From: Batillaria attramentaria
Lineage: Eukaryota; Mollusca; Gastropoda; Batillariidae
Direction of reading: 5' to 3'
DNA: 64,000 nucleotides
NCBI GenBank assembly: GCA_018292915.2
Contig: JACVVK020000144.1
Coordinates: forward strand, 410,001-474,000
Under the pieces are notes generated by a model. That model did no database searches and had not been told where the DNA came from. It was given only the letters and a program-made list of their open reading frames with translations. Numbering within the stretch: the first letter of the stretch is position 1; the number at the start of each line of letters is the position of its first letter. The position numbers were made by a program, and so were the translations under genes. Positions 1 through 11,185 of the stretch are shown in pieces.

Positions 1-340
1 TGAAAATTGACCCTCAAAATCTGAATGGAAGGAAAGCCACTCCTGGATCCAGTGGAAGGAAGGACTTTGCCCGAAGGAAGTGAAAAGCGGGGGGGGGGGG
101 TGCTGTGCTGATAGACACACACTCGCGATGTTTTTGGCCGGAAAAGCAGGAAAACGCTTTAATGCTTTAAAAACCAGAAAAGGATTTTGCCTGAAGGAAG
201 TGAAAAGCAGGGGGGGGGGGGGGCTCTGCTGATAGATACAAACTCGCGATGGCCGGAAAAACAGGAAAAGGACTTTGCCCGAAGGAAGTGAAAAGCGGGG
301 GGAGGGGGGGGGAGTGGCAGCCCTGCAATAGTTTGAACTG
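1..340. repeat. Dispersed repeat with G-rich tandem modules
   Basis: Three imperfect modules of about 110 bp each contain a block close to ggaagtgaaaagcgg followed by a run of 10-12 G, then a variant of tgctgatagacacacactcg. The first 100 bases are the reverse complement of sequence at about 14410-14520, so this is one copy of a dispersed family. It lies inside the first intron of the minus-strand PREP gene. Confidence 0.6.
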
Positions 341-706
341 AAGAATAGAGGGCGATCAAACTTCCCCCCTACCTAGTCCGCCACTCTGATGTGTAATCCC
401 CCCCCCCACCCCACCCCAACACACACACACACACACACACACAGAGTCATTTCTCTATTTTGCTGTCGTTCTCAGAAATGCATTCACAATCAAGAAACTG
501 ATACCCCCCACACCACCTATAATTCAAGTAATAAGAAAACGTAGCCAGAGGCCCATAGCTGTGGTTAACCTTGTTATCTGCACGTACACGATGCATACAT
601 GTATGTATGTATGTGCTATATCGAGTCACTGCACCTTCTTACACTAGTTACAGAGCTCTCCCTTACGTATGCTACGTTTAGGTACGCGACTTCAGTAAAC
701 GCTCAC
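341..706 (-). other. Part of PREP intron 1
   Basis: This stretch between the repeat and the PREP exon holds a C-rich run at 398-409, a (CA)n array at about 419-442 and otherwise unrecognised intronic sequence. No second PREP exon is visible on the minus strand here. Confidence 0.5.
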
Positions 707-883
707 CTTCGTTCCATGGTAATCTTCGACGACCGACTCGTCCCTCCTTGCCTCAGGATAAGTGAACTTTCCCATCGTTGTACGATGACTGGATTGGAAG
801 TAATAGATTCGTAAAACGCACGCTACCAACAAAGCCGACAATGCAACGCCGACAGTGACTAAGGATGTTACCGAGCTCCACAT
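707..883 (-). CDS. PREP: Prolyl endopeptidase, first coding exon (partial gene)
   Basis: The exon encodes 59 codons and ends in phase 0 at a good donor (AAG then GTGAGC on the minus strand). The last 20 or so residues (FTYPEARRDESVVEDYHGTK) match the N-terminus of cytosolic prolyl oligopeptidase (family S9A), which cleaves short peptides after proline. The catalytic alpha/beta-hydrolase exons lie beyond the left edge. Oddity: the open frame from the first ATG (883) adds about 35 residues with a hydrophobic stretch (SVTSLVTVGVALSALLVACV) before a second Met at the usual start of the family. This could be a signal anchor, or translation may start at the second Met. The identification rests on a short match. 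Confidence 0.7.
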
Positions 884-1101
884 GACGCGTCGACAGCTTT
901 ATCCAATCAAATGCCGTTTTACAATTGACCGGTTATTTTAGGCCAATAAAAAAGGACAATAATTTTCTCTCCGTGCTGGCAACATGGTTTCTGCTTGACC
1001 GTCTTCTTTCGATTTCTTGCAAGAGTTTTGGCCTTTGCTTCACATTTCGGATTTTGCCCTGTTCAAGACAATAAAACCGCGACTGAATCCGACGGAACAT
1101 C
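884..1101. promoter_or_regulatory. Divergent promoter interval PREP / PTRHD1
   Basis: Only 218 bp separate the start codons of the minus-strand PREP exon and the plus-strand PTRHD1 gene. Both 5' UTRs and both start sites must lie in or around this interval, which contains an inverted CCAAT (attgg-type) motif near 902 and another at about 943. No TATA box is placed with confidence. This is typical of paired housekeeping genes. Confidence 0.5.
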
Positions 1102-1287
1102 ATGACGACAATAGTTCAATACGTTGTTGTCCGAGGAGATCTCATGAAAGTTCAGAAATGGCCTCTCGGGGCCTTGATCGCCCAAGCTTGTCATGCAAGT
1201 TCTGCAGCTATTCATTTGTTCTACAGTAACGAGCACACGCAACAGTACCTGGCCGACATCGACCGCATGCATAAAGTAGTCCTGGAG
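1102..1287 (+). CDS. PTRHD1: PTRHD1 exon 1
   Basis: 62 codons, phase-0 donor GTTAGT after ...VVLE. Confidence 0.9.
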
Positions 1288-1919
1288 GTTAGTAAATACG
1301 AAGATGCACATAATATGATATATATTTTCAAAAGAAAAAAAAAAAGCTCATTCAGTGATTTGCTTAGCCTTCATACTGGACTCAAGTTGATATTATCCAG
1401 GCAGAGACCAGAACCTGCTTTTGAAACAGTGCAGTAATACTGATCTGCAAAAAGGGCGTAAACAAGTATAAAATCCATGTTGCTTAATTCCCTTTTACCA
1501 GGAACATGAGAGTACCATTCTCCCTGACGTCACTGAGACACGTTTTCGGCCAGAGAATGGTAATGTCTGTCCAGTGGAACGTTCATAGCATGTACTAAAC
1601 CCAGACGTGCAGCTTACTGAACTGCTGTACACCTATCTGTAAAGTGCACAAATACTGTGACTACTGACAAAGCACGAAAACTATTATCGAAGAAACATGT
1701 TATTGTTTTTGTTTACTGAGTCACTAAGCATGCATTTGTATTTTGCAGGCAAAAGATGAGGCAACACTGAAGGAACTTGCTGAGAGCCTGACTGCCAGTC
1801 AAATTGAGCACAAGCTGTGGGTGGAGCAGCCAGAAAATTACCCGACCTGTCTAGCAACACGGCCATATCCAAAGGAAACAGTCCAGGACTTCTTCAAAAA
1901 ATTAAAACTTTTAAAATAA
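1102..1919 (+). CDS. PTRHD1: Peptidyl-tRNA hydrolase domain protein PTRHD1, complete gene
   Basis: Two exons (1102-1287 and 1749-1919) join in phase 0 and encode 118 residues, a little shorter than the roughly 140-residue vertebrate protein because a leader is missing. The fold is that of Pth2-type peptidyl-tRNA hydrolases. Recognisable blocks are the first strand ([13 protein letters not shown]), the [17 protein letters not shown] helix with the conserved AQ.CHA core, the MHKVVLE strand, and the C-terminal [20 protein letters not shown] segment. The vertebrate protein's enzymatic role is unsettled. The start is chosen because it directly precedes the first conserved strand. A polyadenylation signal AATAAA lies at 1937-1942. 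Confidence 0.9.
1749..1919 (+). CDS. PTRHD1: PTRHD1 exon 2
   Basis: Acceptor ttttgcag precedes [14 protein letters not shown]; 56 codons, then TAA at 1917-1919. The exon carries the conserved WVEQPEN segment. Confidence 0.9.
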   Translation, partial: AKDEATLKELAESLTASQIEHKLWVEQPENYPTCLATRPYPKETVQDFFKKLKLLK

Positions 1920-1936
1920 ATTATATATGCACAGAC

Positions 1937-1942
1937 AATAAA
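1937..1942 (+). terminator. PTRHD1 polyadenylation signal
   Basis: A canonical AATAAA lies 18 bases after the PTRHD1 stop codon. A (GT)n array follows at about 1976-2000. Confidence 0.6.
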
Positions 1943-2347
1943 ATGTTTTTGTTTTGTATTTTATGCATGCAGCACTGTGTGTGTGTGTGTGTGTGTGTGC
2001 GCGCGCAAATAAACAATACTTTTGTATTACTTTGAAGATCTTTACTGTGAATGATGATAAAGCTAGCCAGGCTGTTCAGTATTGTGCCATTTCACATGCA
2101 GAGATTTGCAAATGCTATTTGATGAAATGTCTTGTGTGCAAGCTTTCATGAACCACACATACAAGATCACAATGGACCAGCAACATTAAAATTTACTTAT
2201 ATGACAACACTAGCACACAAAAAAGGCAAGACATAATGTAGAAAGGAATTCCTCAAGCTCAACTGTTCTAAGGGGCACAACTTCACAAAATATCCGGATA
2301 TAAATGTTAAGAGTTACCTCCCCTCACGACCTTCAACATCGTGCAAA

Positions 2348-2397
2348 ATGGCTTCTAGGTTGCCAGTCGCATTTCGTATTGCACCGCGTCTCGTTGG
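2348..2397 (+). CDS. ATP5IF1: ATP5IF1 exon 1 (mitochondrial presequence)
   Basis: Start codon plus 16 codons and two bases, donor GTAAGT. The residues are Arg-rich and without acidic residues, as expected for a matrix-targeting leader. Confidence 0.85.
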
Positions 2398-5300
2398 GTA
2401 AGTTTGATAGGTTTGTACAAAGGAAGGAAGTGCGAAAATATCTGGGTGATACCATGAAGTGAAATATTGACAGCATGTTTTCTGTCTGAAGCTGCCAAAT
2501 CTTAGTTTTGCTGAAACTGTGCAGCCTACAGTGTTCGGTCAACTGTCTCGGCAACTAGATACTGCGTCGTCACGCATGTGTTGGCTTGGATGCAAAAATC
2601 AAAGATTACTCTAACACATAAACATCGGTCATAACTTGACCAAAACACATAAACGCACAGAGCACGTTGTAAGCCGGCAGCGCAAACTGATTAAATCATG
2701 AACTAAAAAAATTACGGGACCTTATGAAAGCTGACGTAGTCAACAGTGTGACCGTGGATACCTTATTAGATAAGTTTATGTGTGCGTTGTAATAATGCAT
2801 ACGTAACTTGGAAATGATTTTAAAGCTGATAGTATGTTATGTCCAGAAACACAACCAAAGTATTTTGCTACGCTGTAATGAATTTTCGTATTCTTCAAAG
2901 CAGTGTGCATTTATGGTTGATTATGAAAAGTGATGCAAGCATAGATACCCGTTGCATTGATTTAAAGTGGATGTGTCAATGGGCAAACTGTTTAAACCAT
3001 GAGGACAATTTTAATATGCAAAATCCAGTTCCAAATTCAGTTTTCACGTGTAAATGTCTTCACAGAGGATGAGTTTGCATCGGTGATGAAAGTATTAGGG
3101 ATACTGCACAGCTTTACTCAATGTCTGTCGTTTAAGGTTAGGAGTCAGGTTTGGGCTGGGTTAGGAATTTACACAAACACACAGAAATTTGAATAATGGT
3201 GAAAAGAAACATCTAAAACATGTTTGCCTTTTGTCCCCCCCCCCCCAAAAAAAAAAAAAAAAAAGAAGTTCAAAAACCAGTCCATACCCTGAACCCTAAC
3301 CACAAAACAGTATTTTAACTTCTGATAGTTCTATCCCTAAACCTTATTCAGAGTGAGGGTTTTTTTTGTAACCATAAACCTCTTTCAGCCTTCATAACTA
3401 ACCCTAAACAACCCCCTAAACCTTTGCCATACATGTATTTCTACTTTGCCTTTAGTTGTTTTTTGTTGTTGGTGGGTTTTTTTTTTTGGTAGTTTTCGGT
3501 TGTTTTTCGGAATTAGTATGACCCTCGTTATACAAAGTCTTTAAGAGTGAGACAGCCTGATGTGAGTGGGATAAATATTTACCTTCTCTCCACGAAGGCA
3601 CCTTCCTTTTCCAAAAGGAAGCCCTGGTTTGCACCCCACCCTCTGAAAAGTTCAGTTTAACTCTAGTGAAACATTGCACCCCAAAGTATTATTAAACTGT
3701 ATTTCGTTGTTTGTGTTTTTCAGAGTTCGTGCCATGTCAGCGGGCCTTGGAGAAATGGGTTCAGGGGCTGGAAAGGTATGTGGAAAGAAATTCTCCAGAT
3801 CTCTTAATTGTTTAGAAACGGTAATTATTGGTGACTCTTTCTTCGCTGTGTTCTCGGATTTTAAGTCAAATCATGTCACTCAATTGTTTTGTGTTTATCA
3901 TGACATGGGCTACAGTTTCTGCTTCAGGGTCGGATTTATGCATTTTTATAGTCAGATAATAAGGAAATAAAATACTGTTCCCACGGACCGTACAATAGGG
4001 CCTTGTCCTGCTAGTGTCACCCACCAGGGCCTGGTGGACTCCAGCGTGGATTTCCTTATAAATTTCTGTTTTTAGAAAGTATGTGTCACCCATGCCATGA
4101 AACAGAGGCACTCATTACTTTGTAAGCCGTCTATCTGAATTCTTAATAATCAGTATGATGGTTTATTTGAGGGTTTAATTTTTCAGAAAATAGCCACTGT
4201 CTGTTCTTGGGGCAGACCTAAAAAAAAAAAAAAAAAAAAAAACCCCTTAGACAAGGATTTTAGTGTTTATCTTAAAATTTATTGAGTATACCCACATATG
4301 TATTAACATCTCACCTTTCTTTTTTTTTCTTCGTTTTTTTTAAATAAATGTTGTTTCTTTCCTCAGGGTGGTGGCGCTGGCGGTAGTGTAAGGTAAGGAC
4401 ATGGTTTTGAAATATCAAGTGGTGAAGGCAGCATGTATGTATGTATATAAACAAGATCACAGTTTTTGAAACCTGTAAATGTCTACAGATCTATGTAAAT
4501 ATGTGTGAATACACATACATGTCTACACAATCCTGCATACAGATTGCTATGATCTGCGCACCAGGGTTCAGAAGTTGTTTTCACCACTGAGTAACCCAGT
4601 ACTACATGGTAAAGGACATATATGATAACCACGAGAAGTAGTCAATGAGGAAATGTTTGATACAAATTCTGTGAGTAGTTAGGAGTTTTTAGTGATGGGT
4701 TGTACTTGATAACATCTGGCGACTGCATGCAAGTATGGTTAACATTGTGTGTAGAGAGGCTGGCGGAGCCTTTGGCAAGATGGAAGCAGCCCACGAAGAG
4801 ATGTACTTCAAGAAACTGGTACGTCAATTTTCCTCTCTGGTAGACTTCAGTACTGGTACTTTTGTTAACAGTAAATGTGCAAGATTTCCAACTTAGCCCA
4901 ATCAAACTCAAAGCGAGGTTTTGTAGGGATTACACAGTGTAGTATTACTGTTAGTGTTAAGTTTTTGTTTGGGGTTTATAGATTTCGTAAAGATTTTTAG
5001 TGAAAATAGTTTGCTGTGTTTATGAATTCAAGAACTATATTACCTCCAGTAAAATGCAGCTTCAATTTACTTATGTCTCACTGTTCACAGTCAGATTAAA
5101 ACTGCCAGCAATTCCAAAGCGGCAGGTTCAGACTGTCCATTTCCCTTATGCATACCGTCTGTCTCTCTCTGCCTGTCTGTCTGTCTGTCTGTCTGTCCCT
5201 CTCTCTCTCTTCTGTTAACTTTACAGAATTCCTGCACGGATTCGTCTGTGTGGCATTCCTGCACCCAGCTGTGAAGCAGCAGTATAGAAAATGCAGTGGT

Positions 5301-8300
5301 GTGCTTGCAAATACTGGCTCTACTAGGTTGCACAGTTTGACAGTTCCCTGTATGTGTCTCAGGCATACAAGTTGCCTTACAAGTCTACTTACAGTGATGC
5401 TGATGTGTGGTTGCGTTTGCACCAACCCCTCCACTAACCCCTCCACTCCCTATAGGTTACTCCCATGTTTTACTCAGGGATGTTCCTGTCGAGCAACATT
5501 TTGACGTTGTCGTGAAATTTTGGCTTAACTGAAATTTTAAAATCACTGAGGATGACATGCATCATACATGTCTGCTGCACTGTTCTGAAAATCCACTTAC
5601 GCCGAAATTCCATTGACAACGTCAAATTCCCTCAGTTGCAAGATGTGTGTGTTCATTATGGATGAGGAGTGTTGCTGCATAAGCGTCCTTGCCTCATCAC
5701 CTTGTAGTGTCTGTCCTTCCAAGTTCAGCCATCGCAGTCGACGTGACAGAGATTGCCTGTGATAATATTTTCCTGTAGCAGAGCGGCCACTCGGCAGCAG
5801 GGGGTGCAAATGGGAAGTGGCAAAGAAACAACAAAAAAATATATAGTCAGGCATGAGTTTTTTCTTGCCATTAGGCGGAATTTCTAGGCTGATTTATGCC
5901 ACTTTTTTTGTTGTTGTCCTTGTCGTCTTTTTGTTTTGTTTGTTTTACCACTGTTCCATGACCACCTTGTGAGAAAAAGCAGTCAGGCAAGCAGGACAGT
6001 CTATCAGTATCATTATGGCCAGCCAAAACTTCACGGTTGTTTCTGAGACTAAGCTGAAGTGGAGACGTTCTCCAGCATTACAGGTTACATTAGGTCACTG
6101 ACACATCCCTGTTTTATGTTTTGTTTGATGTACATATGTGGAAACCCCCACCCTCGCCCCCGCTATTTGATAATTTTGGTTTTCTTGTTTCCTCGTTTCC
6201 TTTTAAAACATACTGTTTTACGCTTTTTGGGGGGGAGGAGGGGCGAGGGGCTCCTGCCTGAGTAGTTGATCAGTTTTCACCCCCGGGGTCAGACTACAGG
6301 TCAGAACGTCATGTGTTTGATTCTCAACAGAGACAAAACTTGTGCAGGCCTTTTCTACCGATCCCTTCTTTGAAATAAGAAGATGTAAAAACTCAGAGCT
6401 TGCACTCACCACCTCTGGGTGTGGTAAACAAGATCATCAAGCGCCATCACTTCTCACATTCTGCCATTCATAATTATTCTCTCTGTTTCTTTGCTACTTC
6501 CACATTTGTGCAGCATTCCTGACTGTGTGAGTTTGTTCCTGTAAAGCTTAACTTAGATGATTTTTCCACAAGCTTGTTTCGTGACATGTTGAGCGTGTGT
6601 ACAGGAGAGGGAGCAGCTCGCCAAACTACGAGAGCATCTTGAGGATGAAGTCCAATATCACAAGGAGGAGATAGAGGAACACAAGGTCCCATCGCATTTG
6701 TCTCGTCCTGTCCCGTTCTGTCCTTTCTAGCACGCTTACTGTCGTCCATTCGCATGCCTCGGCGTCTCCTGACCAAGCTTGCCTTACTTGTATTGCTGTG
6801 TTTCATGGCTGTGTTATGTGTGATGTGCACATATATAGTCCTTGACTAACCCTCAGATACTGCTAGTTTGATTTTGTTTTTCAGCTGTGTTTATCGCCCG
6901 TCTCGCAGTACTTTCCTTTGTGGTGTGTTTCGATACGTAGAGTGACCAACATCTCCCAAAGCTTGCTTTTGTAGAATTAACAAGCGGAGGTCCTCTCCGA
7001 GTCTTGTGGCCCTTGTGTCCATATCACTGAGCAACAAGAAGTCACTGCTGTCTTAGAATTTGGGTGAAACTAGATTATAGACCTGTTCAGCTCACAAACG
7101 TAATACCTATTCTGTTCTTCCTCTCCAAAGCTGCCGCGAATTAGTCTTTGTCGCTGACGCGGCGTTAAGCCTTATAATACTCACTCACTTCCTCACCAAA
7201 GAAAGTTCAGTGCTTTTTGTTGCATTTCTTTTGTGGAACAGTCTTTGTTTTGGGTGGATGTCATTTTTGTGCTGCCGTTGCAGCGATGTGGGATGTTTTC
7301 AGAAACAACATTCCACCCCAAATTCCATGACAGCGTTGAAATATGTGTATTTGTATGTATTAATACCACCCCCCCCCCCCCCCCCCGAAAAAAAAGCAAA
7401 AAAAAAAAAGCATGAAGATGTTGGTTGCCACGGTTAGCAGTAGTTTTCCTGCATGGAGTATGATCTAATATTGCATGGTGCACTGTTTTGATTTTTTTTC
7501 TTTCACTTATTTTCCTTCTGTTATCCACTGCATCTGCCACGTACGTTGCAGCAAGCTATACAGCTGCAGAAACTAAGGGAGCACTTGGATGAGGAGGTAG
7601 AGCACCATGCAAAAGCCATTCGCGAGCACCAGGTAACGGGGAAAGAAACTGTCAGTAGATCTCTGTGTCATGAGAATTTGTCTCTCATCATCAGAGTCAC
7701 CTGATGTCTGTGAAACGAGAATTTGTCTCTCATCATTCGAGTCACCTGTGATGTCTTTGAGAGGGTGTGGAAGGACGGGAGAGAGAATTTGTGGTGTTGT
7801 GGAGTCCCTGCTCGACACTTTCACCGTCGCTCAGTTGTTTTGGGCTCTGGCATTGCAGCATTTGAAGTAATGAATGAGTCACTAGCACACTTGCAATAAG
7901 TTTGATGGACAAGACAAACCAACATTTCGGCAAAGATGCCTGTTTCAGGGACAGCCAGAACAGGATACAGCTCTGAAAAGGACGGGAAAAACAGGAGACA
8001 AAAGCATTAGGGGGTGGGATGCAAGAAAAAAAAGGTCACAGCATTTTTTCAGATGATGATTGTGGTGTAGAGAGGAGTCAAACTGGAACCTGGTTCCTGG
8101 CATCTGAAGGGCTTTCCACATTAGCTGCTTGATTTAGAACGAGTTCGAGAATCGAGGGCAGTTGTAGGATTTAGGAAAAGTTTGACTAGAGTAACACCAT
8201 CTGATGTTCACAGTGATGTGAAATGGTGGTGAACGTGTTCACTGTGTCTTGTGTTGTCTGTTGACAAGTTTTCTTGTAAGACCATCTTCCATTGTCAATA

Positions 8301-9649
8301 CATGTTAGTATTGTCAACAAAAAGGGGGGTGGGGGGGGGAGGGGTTAAAAAAGAATAAAATTGACCTACTGTACTATAGCCTCATCCTCCCCCCACATCC
8401 AGTCTTATGACTTCGTACAGCCCACCCCCATCTCCACCTCTATCGCCACCACCACCGTGCCACACTCCTTAAATTATACATTGACAAATGCTGTAGACAA
8501 AATAACAGCCTTGACTTGCTACTATTTAAAATGTATGTTTACTTTATATTCATCTAACATCAGTGTTGTATCTGTGTGCCGATCCCGGCTGGGGCCAAAT
8601 ATTGTGCTGGCTTTTTCGTCGTTGCCCCGTCTTTGATATCACCCTATATGGTGGAAAAGGACGTTAAACCCCCAAACACCCACCCACCCTTGTATCTGTG
8701 TGCTGCTAGTGACTTTGCATGTCATGTTCAACCAGTGAGCCAACAAAACTGTTTATGGTGGTGGTGCGTGTTAACATTGTTGTTATGTGAATTGTTATTT
8801 GTGTCTTTTTAATGGTTTTGCTTGTACTAGTAGTTTGCTTGTAACGGTCTGAAGGAACTTTGTAGGAGTGCTGCTTATTTTTCATACTTGACTTAGCAAG
8901 TATTATTATTATTGTTGTTATTGCCTTCAGATATCACATTGCCTTTCTTTTCATGAATTTTGTTTGTGGGAAAGAGGACTTTAATCGCATGCAAGTGGTA
9001 ACGAAAGGAAATGCATTGCACCCTTTTTCTTCGGTGGGTGCAGTCGACATAGTGTGTCATATGGTTACACTGCTCGGCAGTTTGCTTTAACATTCTTCCA
9101 CGTAGTTGACATGGATGTCTTTGGTTTTTTCTTTTCTTTTTATTTTTTTTTTATTTTTTTATTTTTTAGTGCATTACTGCAGGAATATGACATGGGTTTT
9201 TCAGGGGGAATTCACGGGAATGTATACAAGTAACCATCATGTAAAATACTCACATTAATATCCTAACATTGTCCGAGCAGAGACACACGCATGACCACAT
9301 GCTTACAACAGATTTTTCTCCAGACATATCACTGAACTGTAATTTTATGATACGGAAGTATTCACCCCAAGCTTGAATTGTCACAGCATTAAATTATGCA
9401 GTAAATGGCTGCACATTCGCCTTAAGCACTGTAGGGGGTGTGTGTGTGTGTGTGGCGGGGGGGGGGGGGGGGGGGGGGGTTGCACGGGAGTATGTTTACT
9501 GTCTTGCGTCTGCTGTAGCCAGGTCTACATTTTGCTGTCCCCGCATTCTTTGTAACTGTGAAATGAAACTTTTACAGGAGGCAATTGAACGACACAAGAA
9601 GAAGATCCAAAAACTCAAACACCAAGAGAAGGAGGTCAGCGATCACTGA
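2348..9649 (+). CDS. ATP5IF1: Mitochondrial ATP synthase inhibitor IF1, complete gene with duplicated exon
   Basis: Seven coding exons are seen: 2348-2397, 3724-3775, 4367-4392, 4755-4818, 6605-6685, 7552-7632 and 9578-9649. IF1 is a small matrix protein whose helix enters the F1 catalytic head and blocks ATP hydrolysis when the proton gradient collapses; dimerisation of the C-terminal coiled coil and histidine protonation tune it. The product starts with a basic amphipathic presequence (MASRLPVAFRIAPRLVG), then a Gly-rich linker, the conserved REAGGAFGKMEAAHEEMYF inhibitory segment and a charged, His-rich coiled coil. Exons 5 and 6 are alternative copies of the same 27-residue helix. With both, the protein is 141 residues; with one, 114, close to the 106-residue human precursor. 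Mutually exclusive use therefore fits the family length best. Confidence 0.9.
2398..3723 (+). other. ATP5IF1 intron 1
   Basis: No coding signal is visible. At about 3120-3430 it holds a repeat with degenerate CCCTAA/TTAGGG-like motifs, a C11 run and an A18 run, related in inverted orientation to 13370-13740. Confidence 0.5.
3724..3775 (+). CDS. ATP5IF1: ATP5IF1 exon 2
   Basis: Enters in phase 2 from exon 1 and encodes VRAMSAGLGEMGSGAGK, ending in phase 0 at GTATGT. It probably spans the presequence cleavage region. Confidence 0.8.
4367..4392 (+). CDS. ATP5IF1: ATP5IF1 micro-exon 3
   Basis: A 26-base exon encodes GGGAGGSV plus two bases of Arg, between acceptor cctcag and donor GTAAGG. It corresponds to the Gly-rich stretch before SIREAGGAFGK in the vertebrate protein. 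Confidence 0.8.
4755..4818 (+). CDS. ATP5IF1: ATP5IF1 exon 4 (inhibitory motif)
   Basis: Encodes REAGGAFGKMEAAHEEMYFKKL, with the near-invariant GGAFGK block that contacts the F1 beta subunit. Ends in phase 0 at GTACGT. Confidence 0.9.
6605..6685 (+). CDS. ATP5IF1: ATP5IF1 exon 5A (helix, first copy)
   Basis: 81 bases, phase 0 at both ends, encoding EREQLAKLREHLEDEVQYHK and seven more residues. This copy looks most like the ancestral REQLAALKKH helix of vertebrate IF1. Its apparent donor is GTCCCA, much weaker than the other donors of this gene. Confidence 0.85.
7552..7632 (+). CDS. ATP5IF1: ATP5IF1 exon 5B (helix, second copy)
   Basis: 81 bases, phase 0 at both ends, encoding QAIQLQKLREHLDEEVEHHA and seven more residues. 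By eye 14 of 27 positions are identical to exon 5A, with the core QL.KLREHL..EV..H kept. Acceptor gttgcag and donor GTAACG are good. Confidence 0.85.
7670..7760 (+). repeat. Local duplication of about 43 bp
   Basis: Two copies of a block containing gagaatttgtctctcatcat follow each other just after the exon 5B donor. Confidence 0.6.
9440..9480 (+). repeat. (GT)n followed by G23 homopolymer
   Basis: A short (GT)n array ends in one of the longest uninterrupted G runs of the gene, about 100 bp before the last IF1 exon. Confidence 0.8.
9578..9649 (+). CDS. ATP5IF1: ATP5IF1 last exon
   Basis: Acceptor tttacag precedes EAIERHKKKIQKLKHQEKEV and a stop at 9647-9649. It matches the vertebrate C-terminus (EIERHKQKIKMLKH...), the end of the dimerising coiled coil. 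Confidence 0.9.
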   Translation, partial: EAIERHKKKIQKLKHQEKEVSDH

Positions 9650-9987
9650 ACCAGGAGTTGAGCGAAACATGGTCGTCACACGGAGAAAAGCCTCGGAGCA
9701 CGTGGATGTGATTAGTTCAGATCTTTTGTAGGTTTTAGAGATGTTTTGTGTCACTCTAAACTGTGCGCTCACTCAGTGGGATAAAGAAAGAGAGCATATA
9801 TAAATATACATGTCTTGGTGTGTTTGATTGGCGTAAGAAGTTATAGTGTGTTTGCATATTTTCTTCTCTCTTTTTTTTGTCTTTTTTTTTTTCCCTCTCT
9901 ATGACCGAATGGCGAGACCATTGTGGCATTTGAAAGGAATGGAAATTTAAAACTCTTTCTTTTTGTATTTGTTGTCAGGGAGGTGTT

Positions 9988-9993
9988 AATAAA
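9988..9993 (+). terminator. ATP5IF1 polyadenylation signal
   Basis: AATAAA lies 338 bases after the IF1 stop codon. Confidence 0.5.
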
Positions 9994-10079
9994 CCAAAAT
10001 CTTTCAAATTCTTGTTTGCATTTGGTGGCATATGGTGTGTGTGTGTGTGTGAAATTAACCTTCCGGCTACATCGCTAAA

Positions 10080-10340
10080 AAAACTTCTTAGTCCTACATT
10101 GTGTGAAACGACTTACCCACCCATGGTTTTTAAATAGGTAATTTTCGACTTATTCCTAGTCCTACGTCGTGGGAAACAAATTACCAATGGTTTTTATATA
10201 GGCAGATTGCAGCTTATTCCTAGTCCTACATCGTGGGAAACAAATTACCCATGGTTTTTAGAAAGGTAAATTTCAACTTATTCCTAGTCCTACATCATAG
10301 GAAACAAATTACCCATGGTTTTTATATAGGCAATTCACAA
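10080..10340 (+). repeat. Four-copy minisatellite of about 64 bp
   Basis: Each copy contains variants of tagtcctacatcgtgggaaa and acccatggtttttatatagg. The copies diverge slightly, so it is not a recent expansion. It lies between ATP5IF1 and UBR5. Confidence 0.75.
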
Positions 10341-11094
10341 CTTTAATTACTCTGCTAATTACAAGTTAAACAACACAATTTTTGGCATGAACATAGTCAA
10401 ACCATTTCTTGACAAAGTCATGAAATTTCAAATGTGTGACATAAATATTGACCGAGATACGTTCATCTAAAGCAATGTGTGTGTGCAACTTTTTACCCAC
10501 GACGTCGTCCGAAGGTTAAGAGATGAGAATGGATGTTTTAAGGTTGTCCGTCATTTTGTACTACCCTTCCCACCTCCGTTGACACCCTAACGCAAAGCTG
10601 ACTCAATGCAGCAATCAGAATAAATCCTGTTTACACGCTGCAAGACAATGTTGTTATTCATTTGTGGTGTAGAACCGAGTTGGGGGGGGGGGGGGGGTAA
10701 TGAAAATCTACTTGAGGGGTCTCCCCTCTCCAGAAATCGAGGATGTGACTTCCCTGATCACTCATGGGTTGCCCGAACTTCTTGAGGAGAAAAATTATGA
10801 CCAATTTTCTTACAAAGAAAAACAAATATACCCAGATTTCAAGGCACGCTTTAATTCTGACATTCAGAGTGTCCGCATGCAACAGTTCAAATAAGAAAAT
10901 AATCTCCAGCCGCACTATTTACGTTAAAAAAACCAAAACTCAAAGATGGTGTGCATAGCTACAGGGAGTAACAGAAGCAGCGTGTTTCAAAATTACCAGT
11001 TTCTGCATTGTCAGAGACAATTTTTTTTTCTACATGTATTTTACTCGGATCAAACACAGCTTTTACCCGTAGATGACACATAGCACATAGTTCG

Positions 11095-11185
11095 GTGAGC
11101 CCTCCGTGGATTCTATCCATTACCTGGGAGGAACACCACTAGAGCTGGCAAAGAGTTGGGGCAGCAAAAAAAAAAAGAAAAAAAG
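11095..11185 (+). mobile_element. Truncated SINE tail (0.5-kb SINE family)
   Basis: This is the 3' end with A-rich tail of the SINE found complete at 18907-19413 and 31074-31559, here in the opposite orientation. The diagnostic part is gcaaagagttggggcagc followed by A11. It sits about 530 bp upstream of the UBR5 start codon. Confidence 0.7.

Noticed and set aside
3280..3430. Interstitial telomere array (CCCTAA)n
   Set aside because: Words are isolated and degenerate, and the whole block is a dispersed repeat with a copy at 13370-13740.
10700..10894. 64-residue frame starting MKIYLRGLPSPEIEDV
   Set aside because: Plausible composition but single, short, without splice or polyadenylation context or a known relative.
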